A stretch of DNA of 64,000 nucleotides from Ryuthela nishihirai (taxonomy: Eukaryota; Arthropoda; Arachnida; Araneae; Heptathelidae), in the NCBI GenBank assembly GCA_038380435.1, contig JAWZYU010000018.1:53097751-53161750 (forward strand), given 5' to 3'. Positions 11,446 through 22,037 of the stretch are shown here, piece by piece. The notes beneath the pieces were generated by a model that saw only the letters and a list, made by a program, of their open reading frames with translations, was not told the DNA's origin and did not search any database. Numbering within the stretch: position 1 is the first letter of the stretch; each line of letters begins with the position of its first letter. The translations under genes were made by a program, and so were the position numbers.

Positions 11446-11681
11446 ATATAACTATATAATAAAATAAATATCCCCTCAAGCAGCTGCTTGCTACAGAGGT
11501 CTGACAGGAGCCTGTCAGTTTATACGCCAAAATAGAAGGTCTGTGAGGATAGCAGGACCTCAGCAGAAAAACAACACACACATCCATGCCTTACCCGGGG
11601 CTCGAACCCAGGTCCCTTACCTTAGATCAGTAGCCAAGCGTGCTAACCACTCGGCCACGGGACGGCCCATATAACTATATA
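11446..11681 (-). mobile_element. SINE1 copy with 13-bp target-site duplication
   Basis: The element proper is about 11,471-11,668, with the full tRNA head and body on the - strand. The 13-mer ATATAACTATATA occurs at 11,446-11,458 and again at 11,669-11,681, immediately outside the element. A small CTTAC duplication sits next to the B box. The perfect duplication shows insertion by target-primed reverse transcription and a fairly recent date. Confidence 0.93.
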
Positions 11682-11890
11682 TACTATCAAAATTTGAAGC
11701 TCTGTACCTCCTAAAATATGCAATTAATGAAAAAAGAAATGTGACTGAAGATGAAGATCATAATCAAATTTATCAGAATTTCGATTTTCAACATTTGTTC
11801 ACTCTTTAAAGCGTTACAGAAGTTAGAATATTTTACAACAGTAATGCGTCATAAGAATTTACCCCAGAAATTAAAACTTATATGATAAAT
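11682..11890. repeat. R4 repeat copy
   Basis: It shares a run of words in the same order with 13,604-13,800, 15,727-16,021 and 56,209-56,425. These are GAAGCTCTGTA, TGCAATTAATGAAAAAAG, GTGACTGAAGATGAAGATCA, TTTCGATTTTCAACA, TTAGAATATTTTA and AATGCGTCA. I recognise no coding sequence or ends. This is an unnamed interspersed repeat at roughly 60-75% identity by eye. Confidence 0.6.
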
Positions 11891-13245
11891 GTTGTTTCAA
11901 AACCATTAAAAAACTAAATATACATCTTAGATTTGCGTAATGATTAATTCAAAATCTGACAATTATGAATGATTTTTATAACGCAAGATATTTTATTAAA
12001 AAAAACACTCCAGGTTTCTATAAATACCAAAGGAATATTGTTGAAAAACGAGATTTAAAAACATTTGATTATGATATATAATTAACAAATGACACAGAGC
12101 TTTATTATTTATTTAGTTACAAGTTTGAATATTTACAATAACAATTCAGTCACATTTTTTCCATTAGATGCATATTTTAGAGATTATAGGACTGCATAGT
12201 TACTTTGCATAATGTGGAAATTCTCTAATATTTTGGTACGGCAGTAATAGAGGGATGTGTGCTAAATTTAAATAAAATCTAGTAACAGATATATCCAGTA
12301 ACAAAAGATATTTGATCTTTTAACAATTATCAATATTATGAATAAATATTTCATAATCTGTATTGCACAGAACCACCTTTTTATAGTTTTCGACATCAGT
12401 AGTTTTTCCCCCCCCCGTTCTGAATTTTTAGTATTCTACCATTGTTTTTATTTATTTTCTATTGTGTTTTTGTCATACACAGTTAATTAGATTACGTATA
12501 CAGTGCAATGCAAAATGAATTGAAATTATTCAGTAACGTACATATATATATAATTTTCTTCAGCCCTTTGTTGTATCTAAATGCAAATATTCAGAAATGT
12601 AAATAAAGTAAACCGTGTTTTCTTATCTGTGTCATGACTTAACTTCAGCAATGACATTAAATTGATTTCTTAAAAAAAGAAATGTTTTCGTTTTCCATCT
12701 TCGTTAATTCGTTTTGTCGCCAAAATTAATGCCTGGTAAGTCTATTGTACATCACTGAATATTTCGTCTCATCAGTGTTCTGTCATCTATCAGAGGCACG
12801 CAATTTGCACACAGAGCCTTATCCTATTATTAGACCAGCTATTGAGAATTGGTCATTCATCATTCGGTGCTGCCAATGCTGACCAAGAGGTATTCCTATG
12901 ACCTAAATTCTTATCGTTTTAAAAGTTGCACAGTGCTAGATTATTCAAACGCAAAATGGGAAGTATTAACATGTTATACTATATAGATGAAATGTTACTT
13001 AAAAGCAGTTTTTTTAATGCGAAAAATTTTATTCTTCACATTTGAAACTGTTTTTGAACACTATATGATCAGAAAGCCAGTATTAAATTTATGGACAGTT
13101 TTTTTAAGGGATTAAAATATTGGAAATACCTGTTAATCTGGAAAGTGATGTGGAACTATTATAATGTTATTTTCTTCAATTGTTGTGAAAAGAAAAAAAA
13201 ATTTTAAACTACATTTGTTTCCAAATATTAAGGAAGAATCCTATG
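11891..13245. other. AT-rich DNA, possible R4 remnant
   Basis: GTTTGAATATTTACAATAAC near 12,125-12,144 is shared exactly with the R4 copy at about 13,738, so part of 12,040-12,290 is probably R4. A C-run lies at 12,410-12,417. Nothing else is recognised. Confidence 0.4.
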
Positions 13246-13603
13246 TTATGTGTCGGGTTGTTGGGTTGTTTTACCTCTGAGCGGCACTTTTTTGCACTCC
13301 ATGGGCTAAATGGCCAGGTCAGAAGGATCCCAAAGGCTCAGAGAAGGTTGGGGGAGGGGACCCACTGGAACAGTTGTTGGGAGATAGATGGTAGCCTCCC
13401 GTCAAGGCCATCCAGCGTGTTCTTTAACGTGCACAGAGTATGGCTCTTCCGCACACGGTGCCACGGCTTAACGTCCCTACGACGGACGGCGGCCTTTACC
13501 AAGCCCATCGGTGTCCCTACAGTTGGGACTCGAACCTGGGAACTGGGAGATTACGAGCCTGGTGCGCTACCGACTGAGCCACCCCCGCCCCCTCTTATGT
13601 GTC
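13246..13603 (-). mobile_element. SINE2 copy, full length, 9-bp target-site duplication
   Basis: The element is 13,255-13,594. On the - strand it starts with GGGCGGGGGTGGCTCAGTCG and has the B box AGGTTCGAGTCCC. It ends in AGAGGTAAAACAACCC. TTATGTGTC occurs at 13,246-13,254 and 13,595-13,603. Removing the element joins two parts of an R4 repeat, so this SINE2 is younger than R4. Confidence 0.93.
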
Positions 13604-13803
13604 AATGAGAAGCTAACGTCGAAGCTCTGTAACTTCTATTTTTTGAAAAATTTGAGAGCAGCTAAAGATCTCAATTAAGTATATCAATATCTCGATCTTT
13701 CAACAATATTCGTTCAGTATTTAATGAGTCATGGATGTTTGAATATTTACAATAACAATGCCGGTCAAAAAAATTGACTTCAGAAATTGATTAAAACTAG
13801 TAG
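13604..13803. repeat. R4 repeat copy
   Basis: GAGAAGCTAACGTCGAAGCT, ATCTCGATCTTTCAACAATA, TTCGTTCAGT and GTTTGAATATTTACAATAAC follow the R4 order seen at 15,727 and 56,209. The SINE2 to the left is inserted at its start. Confidence 0.6.
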
Positions 13804-14265
13804 TAAGTATTGAATCAAAATGTTTAATAAAATAAGTATGTATTTTAGAAGTTTGTGTAAAGAATTCTTTCATTATTCATCTGTTTTGTATAAGTTTCTG
13901 AAAACTGGTACTGCTGTTGTTAAATATTCAGACTTCCATAACCCATCAAATATTCAACGTATATTATCGAAAATTGAGATATTCATATATTTGATTCAAA
14001 TCTTTATGTGCTATTACATCTTTAAACACAAAACAAGACCTAAGCTTCCATTGACAAAACATAGGATTGTTCCTTAATTTATGGAAACCAGGGTAGTAAT
14101 TCCATCTAGTGAATCATTCTGCTCTTTGTTTTGGAGAAAATGTGTTTTTACAGCACAGGAAGCAAGCAATTACATCACTAATTTAATTACAAGCTTGTTT
14201 AATATACTAGACATTAATGCAAAGAAATATTTTATAGGAACGTATTTTTTTCTCGCCAGTGATAT
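13804..14265. other. AT-rich DNA without recognised features
   Basis: Two short frames (13,820-14,077 and 14,081-14,275) are open on the + strand, but neither resembles a known domain and the DNA composition is that of the surroundings. Confidence 0.45.
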
Positions 14266-14441
14266 ATGTAAGTAGATGAAACTTAAACTCTTTATTTTAA
14301 ACGACGATCATTTATTAAAGCTGCTCGTGATGAGGCAGCTTATATAGACCATATGTCATAACTTGTCTAAACACGAGCCGCATTAATAAATGAAACGTCA
14401 TTTAAAAGTAGACTCATAAAAATGGTTTCATCTACTTACAT
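14266..14441. mobile_element. 176-bp foldback element
   Basis: The ends 14,266-14,282 (ATGTAAGTAGATGAAAC) and 14,425-14,441 are exact reverse complements. Similarity continues inward for about 70 bp with mismatches and small gaps, including CATTTATTAA and GCTCGTG on both arms. I found no certain target-site duplication. It is probably a non-autonomous foldback or MITE-type DNA element. Confidence 0.65.
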
Positions 14442-14555
14442 AAATCCTATTTGGGGTAAGTGTATTGATATTTCTAAAGAGAAATATGAACTCACCTCTG
14501 CCTTTTCTATGACGATTTTCTATGACTGGATTTAATAATTTCAAATCCATATATC

Positions 14556-15055
14556 ACCTGTAGTAGTATTTCCCAAACTTTTATGGTCGCAACCCAAAAT
14601 TCAAATTCCCATTCACCTCGTGATCCAAATAATAGCGGTACTTACAGGCTATCTTTCCTGACCAAGAGTCTTTCTCCACCCACTAGAAAACCCTCACGAT
14701 CCAAGTTTTGGGTCGCAATCCTGTTAGAGACTCCCTGAGATATTGGAAGGGTTCGCAATATTTTTTGATACAGCGACCCATAAATCCAAATTTGCTTGGA
14801 TGGTGTACCAATCGATTTATCGTCACATGAATTTTGGACTTTATCTTCGGCAATCATCGGTCTGAGTTTTAACTCCAAGTTTTCTTATATTAAAATCAAT
14901 AATGATTGCACAAGTTTATCGTTAATAATAACGAATACTGTAATAATGGTAATCTTTGAAATATTAAAAGCAATTTCTACATTGGCTTTACTTGTAAAAC
15001 TTAACCCACTTGTACGGGTATCGTAACTCATATATTGGGGAACACTGTCCTATAG
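14556..15055. mobile_element. hAT-like MITE, 484 bp
   Basis: The left end at 14,564 (TAGTATTTCCCAAACTTTT) and the right end at 15,047 (ATTGGGGAACACTG) are imperfect inverted repeats. They are of the CAGTGTTYCCCAA type common in hAT transposons. The flanking octamers 14,556-14,563 (ACCTGTAG) and 15,048-15,055 (TCCTATAG) match at six of eight positions, which fits the 8-bp duplication of hAT elements. Inside there are only short open frames, so it is non-autonomous. Confidence 0.65.
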
Positions 15056-15141
15056 GAAGAAGCGCCATCTCGAGAGATTTCAAAACAAACCTAACGCGAA
15101 AGAAATCTTTCTGCAAAGGATAAGTTGGAATCTAAATTTTT

Positions 15142-15540
15142 AGGGTGTCCCAAAAGTCACTGTACACTCTGCAAAAACCGTGGAAAGCAAACCGTTTTTA
15201 AATATGTAGAAATGTTCGAGGAGAGTTTTTACACACAACCCGACTTTCAGTTATGTTTATTCTTCCCCCGCTGCCTTCACCCACACGTCATGACTTTGTG
15301 TTGTTGTCAAGTCAGGTGTTATTGAGAAGGAAATGGATTAGCTTTGAGATGGTTTTGTTACTGGGAGAACAAGTTTTTAGGTGGAATAAATATTTCGTAG
15401 TGCAGGTGAATATACTGAGAGAGTTAGAAGTCTGCAAATAAGTGTTCTGACAGATGTTCCATGGCTAAACACTCTAATGAAATAAATTGTCAGATTTCAT
15501 AAGACTGGTTCTACCCGTTATTGTAAACCTTAAATTCTTT
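15142..15540 (+). pseudogene. Mariner-type transposon remnant, N-terminal part
   Basis: The left end AGGGTGTCCCAAAAGTCACT at 15,142 looks like a mariner terminal repeat. Downstream, about 15,340-15,535 encodes pieces resembling the start of a mariner-like transposase in shifting frames: an EMVLLLGEQ-like stretch and then IVRFHKTGSTRYCKP. The latter matches the usual KFxETGS turn of the DNA-binding domain. No catalytic region or right terminal repeat follows. Confidence 0.55.
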
Positions 15541-15726
15541 TTTGATAGTTCCTTCTAATTTTTCTGGTTGTTTTAGGTGCATAATGACTTTTGTACAGTG
15601 AATCAGTGGAATGCATGTAACTGGAATATGGATACAGAAAGAAATTAAATGTTTCTGACAAAAGTTTGTCTTTTTAATGCATTTTACTCTAGTGTCCAAA
15701 AGTTAAGTTATAATCTCATGGTCATT

Positions 15727-16021
15727 CCATGTCCTCATTGGAAAGCTAACTTTGAAACTCTACAAAATAAGTTCTTTTGTGAAAAAAAAAAAGTGTGACT
15801 ATTGATAAATTTAAAAACTCAATGAAATTTATCGACATTTCGATCTTCAACAACATTTGTTCTTGTTTAAGATTTATTGATTAATATATAATATTAATTT
15901 ATTAATTAATATATTATAAGATTAATTTAAGATTTTTTTGTTTCATTATTCAAAGATTTACGCAAGTTGGAATATTTAACAGACAATATGCGTCTAAAAA
16001 CTTGTCTAACATATTAAAAAT
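15727..16021. repeat. R4 repeat copy, with an internal AT insertion
   Basis: CATTGGAAAGCTAACTTTG, GTGACTATTGATAAATTT, TTTCGATCTTCAACAACATT, GCAAGTTGGAATATTT and AATATGCGTC follow the R4 order. An AT-rich stretch (about 15,880-15,935, with repeated ATTAATATAT words) interrupts it. Confidence 0.55.
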
Positions 16022-16089
16022 TGGCGAATATTGAAAGAATTGCACAAAATCCTAAAATTTGCTCTTTATTTTAATAATAAATATATGAC

Positions 16090-16176
16090 GCCATCGTCAT
16101 CCTTACAGACCTTCTACTATGGTGAAATTAAACTGAAAGGCCCTGTCAGATCTTTGTGGAAAGCAACTACTTGAAG
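16090..16176 (+). mobile_element. SINE1 body fragment
   Basis: CCTTACAGACCTTCTACTAT, then AAACTGAAAGGCCCTGTCAG and CTACTTGAAG match the SINE1 3' half. The tRNA head is missing and the copy is strongly diverged. Confidence 0.65.
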
Positions 16177-16929
16177 TCTTAATAACATTTAGTACTTAAT
16201 ATATGTGTTTCAACGTTTCTCGTCAAATACGGGTAAACGATTTCGAAAAATCTCTATTAACTTAGTTCTTAAATATAGTAAAACAGCTACGTATCAAACA
16301 TGTTTATTAAGAAAATAATTTTCTATGAAAACTATTTTGGCAAAACATATAGGTGAATAGTCTGGATTTGAATCCATGTTAAGACCTGGATTATGTACTG
16401 TGTGTCTAGTTTTGATTATACAGTACGTCTTATCAAAGAAATTTTATTAATGAAGATATCTCTTGATGCAGTTACTTGATTCATTCGGTTTTCATTGGTT
16501 TGGTCGAAACCTCGAACCAACTTGAGCCCCCAAATGACGGCTGAAGTTGACTGAGTTGCCTGAACATTTAAATAATATTAGCAACAGAGGAGTCAAGAGT
16601 ATAATACAAACTGCCATCAAGTGAACATTAGCACGGACCGATCAACACATCCGACGCTGGTGACAAGAATTGTTCAATGTCTGTGCCAAATCTGTGGTGA
16701 AACGAGTAGTATCATGGACAACATCAATATGAACCAACAAACGATGATTGCGTGCAATTGCTCTGTGCACATGGTGTCCAGTGCACCTTCTATCACTTCC
16801 AACCACTCATTGTTGACTAGCGTCTGGTATGATGATCAGAAAGTAGTCACCTTAAAAGAAATCATTCGTTTCTTGTAGGGAATCTACCTCTGTTAAAGTG
16901 TATCCTTAACAATTGTTGGGATGACAAAT
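16177..16929. other. Unrecognised DNA; less AT-rich at 16,620-16,880
   Basis: An 85-codon frame is open on the + strand at 16,621-16,878 in locally GC-richer DNA. It is cysteine- and serine-rich but matches no family I know. It may be transposon-derived or host sequence; I cannot decide. Confidence 0.3.
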
Positions 16930-17292
16930 TGGGTTGAATTGTTTTACCTCTGAGCGCAGTTTTTTGCATATAATGGATTAAATGTTCAAGTCACGAGGAC
17001 CCCGAGAGTTCAGAGGAGCTTGGTAGAAAAGACCCACTGGACAAATGTTGGGAGACAGATGGTTGCCTCCTATCATGCCATCCATGGTGTTCTTTGACGA
17101 GCACAGGGTATGGCTCTCACGAACACGTGGACACGGTTTAACGTCCCATCGGACAGACGGTGGCCTTTCCACGTCCATTGGTGTCCTCAACTCACTGAGG
17201 GCAGGCCGAGGAGTGTTGCGGAGATAAATCTGAACGTTGGCCCAGGTGGGACTCGAACCTGGAAACTGCAGATTACGAGCCTGGCGTGCTAT
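16930..17292 (-). mobile_element. SINE2 copy, near full length
   Basis: On the - strand the B-box region (GGTTCGAGTCCCACCTGGG) is clear and the A-box end is partly lost. The SINE2 middle and the ending GAGGTAAAACAATTCAAC are present. The divergence is moderate. Confidence 0.85.
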
Positions 17293-18552
17293 CGCAATTC
17301 TGTGCATGATTCTTTGTCCATTGGAATTGACTTTTTTAATCGTACGTAGACTTTGTTTAGCCACAGACTAAGTCCACGCACAATAAATCACTGTGCACTT
17401 CTTTAGAATTATTGTTAATTTTGAGTACAGTTCGTAAAATCGACCGCCATAATTTGAAGACTTAATCCATACAAATCTCTAATAGGTCAGGAGTTGATGA
17501 ACACTTTGTATAGCTCATTACAATTTTACACCGATTTGGGAGATATGGTGAAGCAAATATTTCGACAAATTTGCAATCCGACCGACAAATTGGAAACAAA
17601 ATATATTAGGAAGATAGATAAAATAAAAATAGTTTATTATTTCGTTAGTTATGAGAAAGACTTAACAGAAAGAAAGAGTGGGATTATAGTTGGGCTCCAT
17701 GCTTTTTTCTCCCTCTAATCTTTTTAGATGTACTGGAGTCTCTGTTACTGTCTTTAATTAGTCTTTATTTTAGTAAAAAAACGAGCTAATGGTTTTCACC
17801 TTTATCCCCAGGTGGGGTGGGAAAGCGCAAATTCTGTGCACATCGAAATGTTTTAAGAACTAATTGTTTATTTTTAGAGATAAATTAAAAATTATTTTTG
17901 TGTTGTATGGGTATTTCACACTTTTCAAAAATTTAACTGAGCCCTCAAACGGTGGAAAAATTTGAAAATTTCGAAATTTTAAACGAATATTGCATACGCT
18001 CTCTTTGAGCTAGAAATTTGATATTTTATGATGTAGTGTGATGATCAAGGAGTTTACATTGGGAGTAACAATTTGTCCCTTCATCCTTCTAGGGGAGGGG
18101 GGGATGAAACGCAATTTTTTGTTTTCAGAGATTAATGAAAAAATATTTTTGACTAACTAAATATGATTCGTAGTTTTTGAATCTCCAAATGGTCTTAATT
18201 AACATGTTAGAGTGCGCTAAATCCAGAAAATGTAAAACTTGAAGCAAACATACAAACGATATATTTATGCTAAAAATTCTAGAGGTAGAATGCATTGATG
18301 AAGAGAAGTATTATTACTTATTAGTTCTTACTAAGAGAAGTATGCATAATTGATAAAGTGATAACGGGACTAAGAGAAAATAGGGAGACTGGTTGGCAAC
18401 CTGCTATCCCAATATAATTGACATTTAAGTATTTTAATTAAAATGTAATTGATTGTAGATCGTATATGGATATACTGTATGTGATGTTCCAAGTAAAGCT
18501 TTGCTTATTACCACGTGCAATTGATCTGATATGATATCTGATATCTTAATTA
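17293..18552. other. AT-rich DNA with R3-like segments
   Basis: At about 17,790-18,200 there are words shared with the R3 repeat (CCCCAGGTGGGGTGGGAAA, TTTAAACGAATATTGCATA, ACAATTTGTCCCTTCATCCT), so one or two old R3 units are probably present. No gene is recognised. Confidence 0.4.
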
Positions 18553-19560
18553 ACATTTATTAAGTTCCCGGCCTTAGGCCTTAACATTAAAATCATTATA
18601 AGTATATAGCGCCAATCGCAATGACAATAATAGAAAATAACCCCGAAGGGGGCCAATGGGCAAGAACAAGGTGTTTATTTAAAACACAAGTGAAATATAT
18701 AGGTTAAAAACAACCAAAATAACAATAAAAATGTATATCACATCACAGTGCAAATACACGGTTTTCATAAGCCATTAACTTTGGGCGCTTGAATTTGTTC
18801 AGCACCAAAGGATCATAATTGAGTAAAGTATTTATAATTTCGCAACGGCAATCTCCCGCTTCCTCTGAAAAGGTCTGCGGGAGTTTCCTGATATATATAG
18901 TATATGTGGTTAATGCCCAGGTCATTGTGAATGGTTTTATTCTTCACAAACCATGGTGCACTGATCACTGATCTTAAAACTTTGTTTTGAAAACTCTGTA
19001 ATCTCCTGACGTTCATGGTGATGTTCCACACTGGTGAGGCATACGTCAGGATAGGCCACAGAATGATCTTATACAAGAATAGTTTCTTTTCCGCAGGGAG
19101 TGTAGAGTTCCACCCTATCAAAGGGGAAAGTTTAGATATAACGATATTTTCTTTGGAAAGCACATTAGTGCATGTGCATCCCATTTAAGCTTCTTATATA
19201 GAGTGACACTAAGGTATTTAACCGTTAGTGCCCATTTTGTTTATATACCAAATATTATTGGAGAATCAGGATAATAATTCTTTTACTGGAAAAGGGAACC
19301 GATTGATTTTTTTCGGGATTAATCCTGATTTTTCATTTAGAATACAAGCGCTCTGTTTTGTCCAATCCCAGCTGCAGTCGTTTAATAGCCAGACTGCGGC
19401 TTAGGGAAGGGGAAAGCAGAGCAATATCATCGGCGTAAAGTGCCGTTGTGATTGGTTTAAGATCAGGTAGATGATGAGTGAAAAAAATTGAATAGAGCAG
19501 GGCCCAACAAGGAACCTTGTATTGAACAATACACTAATTGATTTGCCCTTAACACTAGGA
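18553..19560 (-). mobile_element. Jockey-clade LINE, 5' truncated and decayed
   Basis: The - strand encodes the C-terminal half of a Jockey-type reverse transcriptase. An ALYADDIALLSPS motif at about 19,405-19,450 carries the catalytic YADD. The typical 3' region follows with LTYASPVW, LQSFQNKVLR and APWFVKNKTIHNDL (frame 18,813-19,184). Frameshifts and stops separate these parts, so it is dead. The 3' end probably lies near 18,553-18,580, where AAGGCCTAAGGCCGGGAACT is followed by an AT-rich tail. No target-site duplication was identified. Confidence 0.82.
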
Positions 19561-19779
19561 GATAAGAAACGAAACTTTTTATTTTAAGGGATAACTGAGA
19601 AATTCTTTTTTGCGCTGGATAGGGCTAATAATACATTGCCATTTAGATTTTCCAATCACCAGTTAGTACGAATTAGTACTGTTAAAGGGTGGAAATGAAC
19701 ATTTTCTTTTTAAACGAATATTACATATTCGACAACCCATTGCTAAAATAAAATATATTTTGATACAAATTATTTAGTG

Positions 19780-20025
19780 ACAAATCTAACTTTTTTCCGC
19801 TAACACCTTCCCCCCCCCGCCATCCCTCAACCTGTCCTCGGTGAGAAAGGGGGACACCGATATACTTGGAAAGTGAGCCATCCGTTTGATGGGGCATTAA
19901 AACGTGGTTCCGTGTACCAAAAAAAAATCGAACCCTATGCATATTAAACAACATTATGGATGGATGTCCTTGGCTGGAGGTTAACATCAGTAACCCCTCA
20001 GCCCTATCCAGTGGGTACCTTATCC
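19780..20025 (+). mobile_element. SINE2 middle fragment
   Basis: A TTTCCGC-like word, GGGGGACACCGATATACTTG, TCCGTTTGATGGGGCATTAA, TGGATGTCCTTGGCTGGAGG and ATCCAGTGGGTACCT follow the SINE2 order. Both ends are missing. It switches at about 20,025 into the R5 module. Confidence 0.65.
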
Positions 20026-20078
20026 CATGGCCGTCTATGTACCTACCAGGTCCGAACATTCTGTTTTATGACGTCACC
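20026..20078 (-). repeat. R5 module (about 55 bp)
   Basis: Read on the - strand this segment (GTTCGGACCTGGTAGGTACA, then TAGACGGCCATG) matches 30,205-30,263 on the + strand. In both places it directly adjoins a SINE2 fragment. Its origin is unknown. Confidence 0.55.
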
Positions 20079-20166
20079 AATGCAGTGCTATGGAAGAGTC
20101 GTAGACATGAACAAAATAAACTATATACTTATAAACTATACAATCATATCCCAATAATTTCCAATA

Positions 20167-20456
20167 ATATCCTTATCATATTCTTTGAATATTTATCTTT
20201 TTTTAAACTCCCTTTCTCTGTGTGCATATATTATTTATACTGATGCATTTAATTTTTATATATATATTCCTTCTGGAAAATTGCTTCTAGATATAACAGA
20301 AACACTGATTTCAGCAACTTTTTCTCTTAGAACCTAAAACATGACAAAGCAAATATTGATATATGGGAGCATACTTGTATCAAGGACTACATGTGTTATA
20401 ATATAAATATTACTCATCACCAAAAGCAAATGAATATATTTTGCTTCACCAAGTTT
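20167..20456. repeat. 290-bp duplicated segment, copy 1
   Basis: It is nearly identical to 22,988-23,275 in the same orientation (start TATCCTTATCATATTCTTTG; both contain TTGCTTCTAGATATAACAGA and end TATTTTGCTTCACCAAGTTT). Differences are a few substitutions and small gaps. Each copy sits shortly before the 3' end of an RTE-like LINE. Confidence 0.85.
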
Positions 20457-20537
20457 CAATTCATCGGTTGCTTGCACATTGCATTCATCGGTTTGTGCAA
20501 TTCATCGGTTGCTTTGGGCACAAAAAAGATGTTTTTA

Positions 20538-21747
20538 ACTTATAAATCATCATCATCATCATCATCCTCAAGCAGCCATGGGCTACGGAGGTCCAACCAG
20601 ACCGTGCAATTTAGTTCTCCAAGCAAGTCTATCCTGAGCTACATCTACTGCATCTGGCCACTGCACACCAATTCTAACAAGGTCCTGTTTGACATTGTCT
20701 GCCCACCGCATCCTAGGTCTCCCCTTCTTTCTGAGGCCTTTAGGCACACTGTTCATAACCCTATTCGCCAATCTATAATTATTCATACGGGCAACATGGC
20801 CAAACCAACGGAGTCTCTCTCTGCACAATATGCTGCTTAAAGGAGGTTGCAAACTCCTTTTCCTAATCTCATCATTAGTTACAAAGTTGAATCACCTAAT
20901 GCCCAAGATACTGCGTAAGCATCTGGAATCAAAAGCATCTAGTTTCCTGTTATCTTGTTTACAAAGTGTCCAAGTTTCACTACCATAACTAACCCTAGAA
21001 AGAACCAAACTATTATACAGTCTAATTTTAGTCTTTAGGTGTATACGCCTATTTCTCCACACTCTCCATAGATTCTTAAAAGTCCCAGCAGCAATCCCTA
21101 TTCGTCTGTTAATCTCATGCCGCACATCACCATTATCTGTTACATAGCTCCCAAGATAATTAAACTGTGACACCTGCTCAAGACTGCAACCATTCAGATT
21201 AACTGAATCACAGCCTGCCTGACCAATTTTCATCACTTTAGTTTTCTCTCTGTTTATAACCAAACCTACTCTACTACCAGTCTCATCAACAGCTCGAATG
21301 AAAGAGTTCATCTCATCAACATCATTTGCCAAAAGGGCAGAAGTGGTAGGGGATGTGTAGATCAGATATTTTCACTTAGGCAGATTCTTGAGAAATGTTT
21401 AGAGTTTCAGAAACCTTTGGTTGCTAGCTTTGTTGATTTCAAAAAGGCTTTCGACTCTGTTGATCGTCATAATTTGTGGTTGATTGTGAGATTATATGGT
21501 ATACCAGACAAGTTAGTTAACATTATGAAAGCTCTCTATAATAACACTGAGTCGTGTGTGAGAGTTGGTAAGGCTTGTAGCAATTGGTTTAGCATTACTT
21601 CTGGTGTTCGACAAGGGTGCATTTTGTCTCCTTTTCTCTTTAGCTTGGTTATTGATTATGTTATGCGAAATTCACTTCAAGGGAAAGATTTTGGCCTTAA
21701 ATGGGCTGGAGATACGAAAATTTCTGATTTAGATTATACTTATAAAT
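20538..21747 (-). mobile_element. LINE-C: RTE-like LINE with inverted 5' part
   Basis: The element is 20,548-21,737. The ACTTATAAAT target-site duplication is at 20,538-20,547 and 21,738-21,747. The 3' part (20,548 to about 21,332) lies on the - strand. It encodes the end of the reverse transcriptase from LLANDVDEMN to the RWFGHVARMNNYRLANRV region, then a (GAT)n tail. The 5' part (about 21,336-21,737) lies inverted on the + strand and encodes SGRGCVDQIF to ISDLDY with FVDFKKAFDSVD. About 12 nt between the two parts are missing. A TGG-to-TGA change follows LRSILGIR. This is the pattern expected from twin priming. Confidence 0.93.
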
Positions 21748-22037
21748 ACATCGCAAAAATGGTGAAATTAGTATTCAACTAATATTAATTTTTATTACTA
21801 AGAAAGATGTAAAAAAAACGCATTTGTTCTGTAAATCCCGTCATATGGAGGAGATAAAAAAAATCGAAAAATATGGACATGAACAAGATCTATGGTTCAC
21901 CGCTTGCTTTGGTCAGGAAAACATGTTTAAACTGATAAATACACCGCAAAAATGCTGAAATTAGTATTCAATAATTTTAATCTTGATTACTGGGAAAGAA
22001 ATGAAAAAAAAAAGCATTTGTTCTCTGTATATTTTAC
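21741..22037 (+). repeat. Diverged tandem duplication, about 195-bp period
   Basis: ATAAATACATCGCAAAAATG with GTGAAATTAGTATTCAA at 21,741 and ATAAATACACCGCAAAAATG with CTGAAATTAGTATTCAA at 21,936 start two similar units of about 95-100 bp. Each continues into a CATTTGTTCTNTGTA word. LINE-C inserted exactly at the start of the first unit. Confidence 0.7.

Noticed and set aside
16621..16878. Cysteine-rich 85-codon frame as a zinc-finger or toxin-like gene
   Set aside because: No signal peptide, no regular cysteine spacing and no splice or promoter context; kept only as unrecognised DNA.
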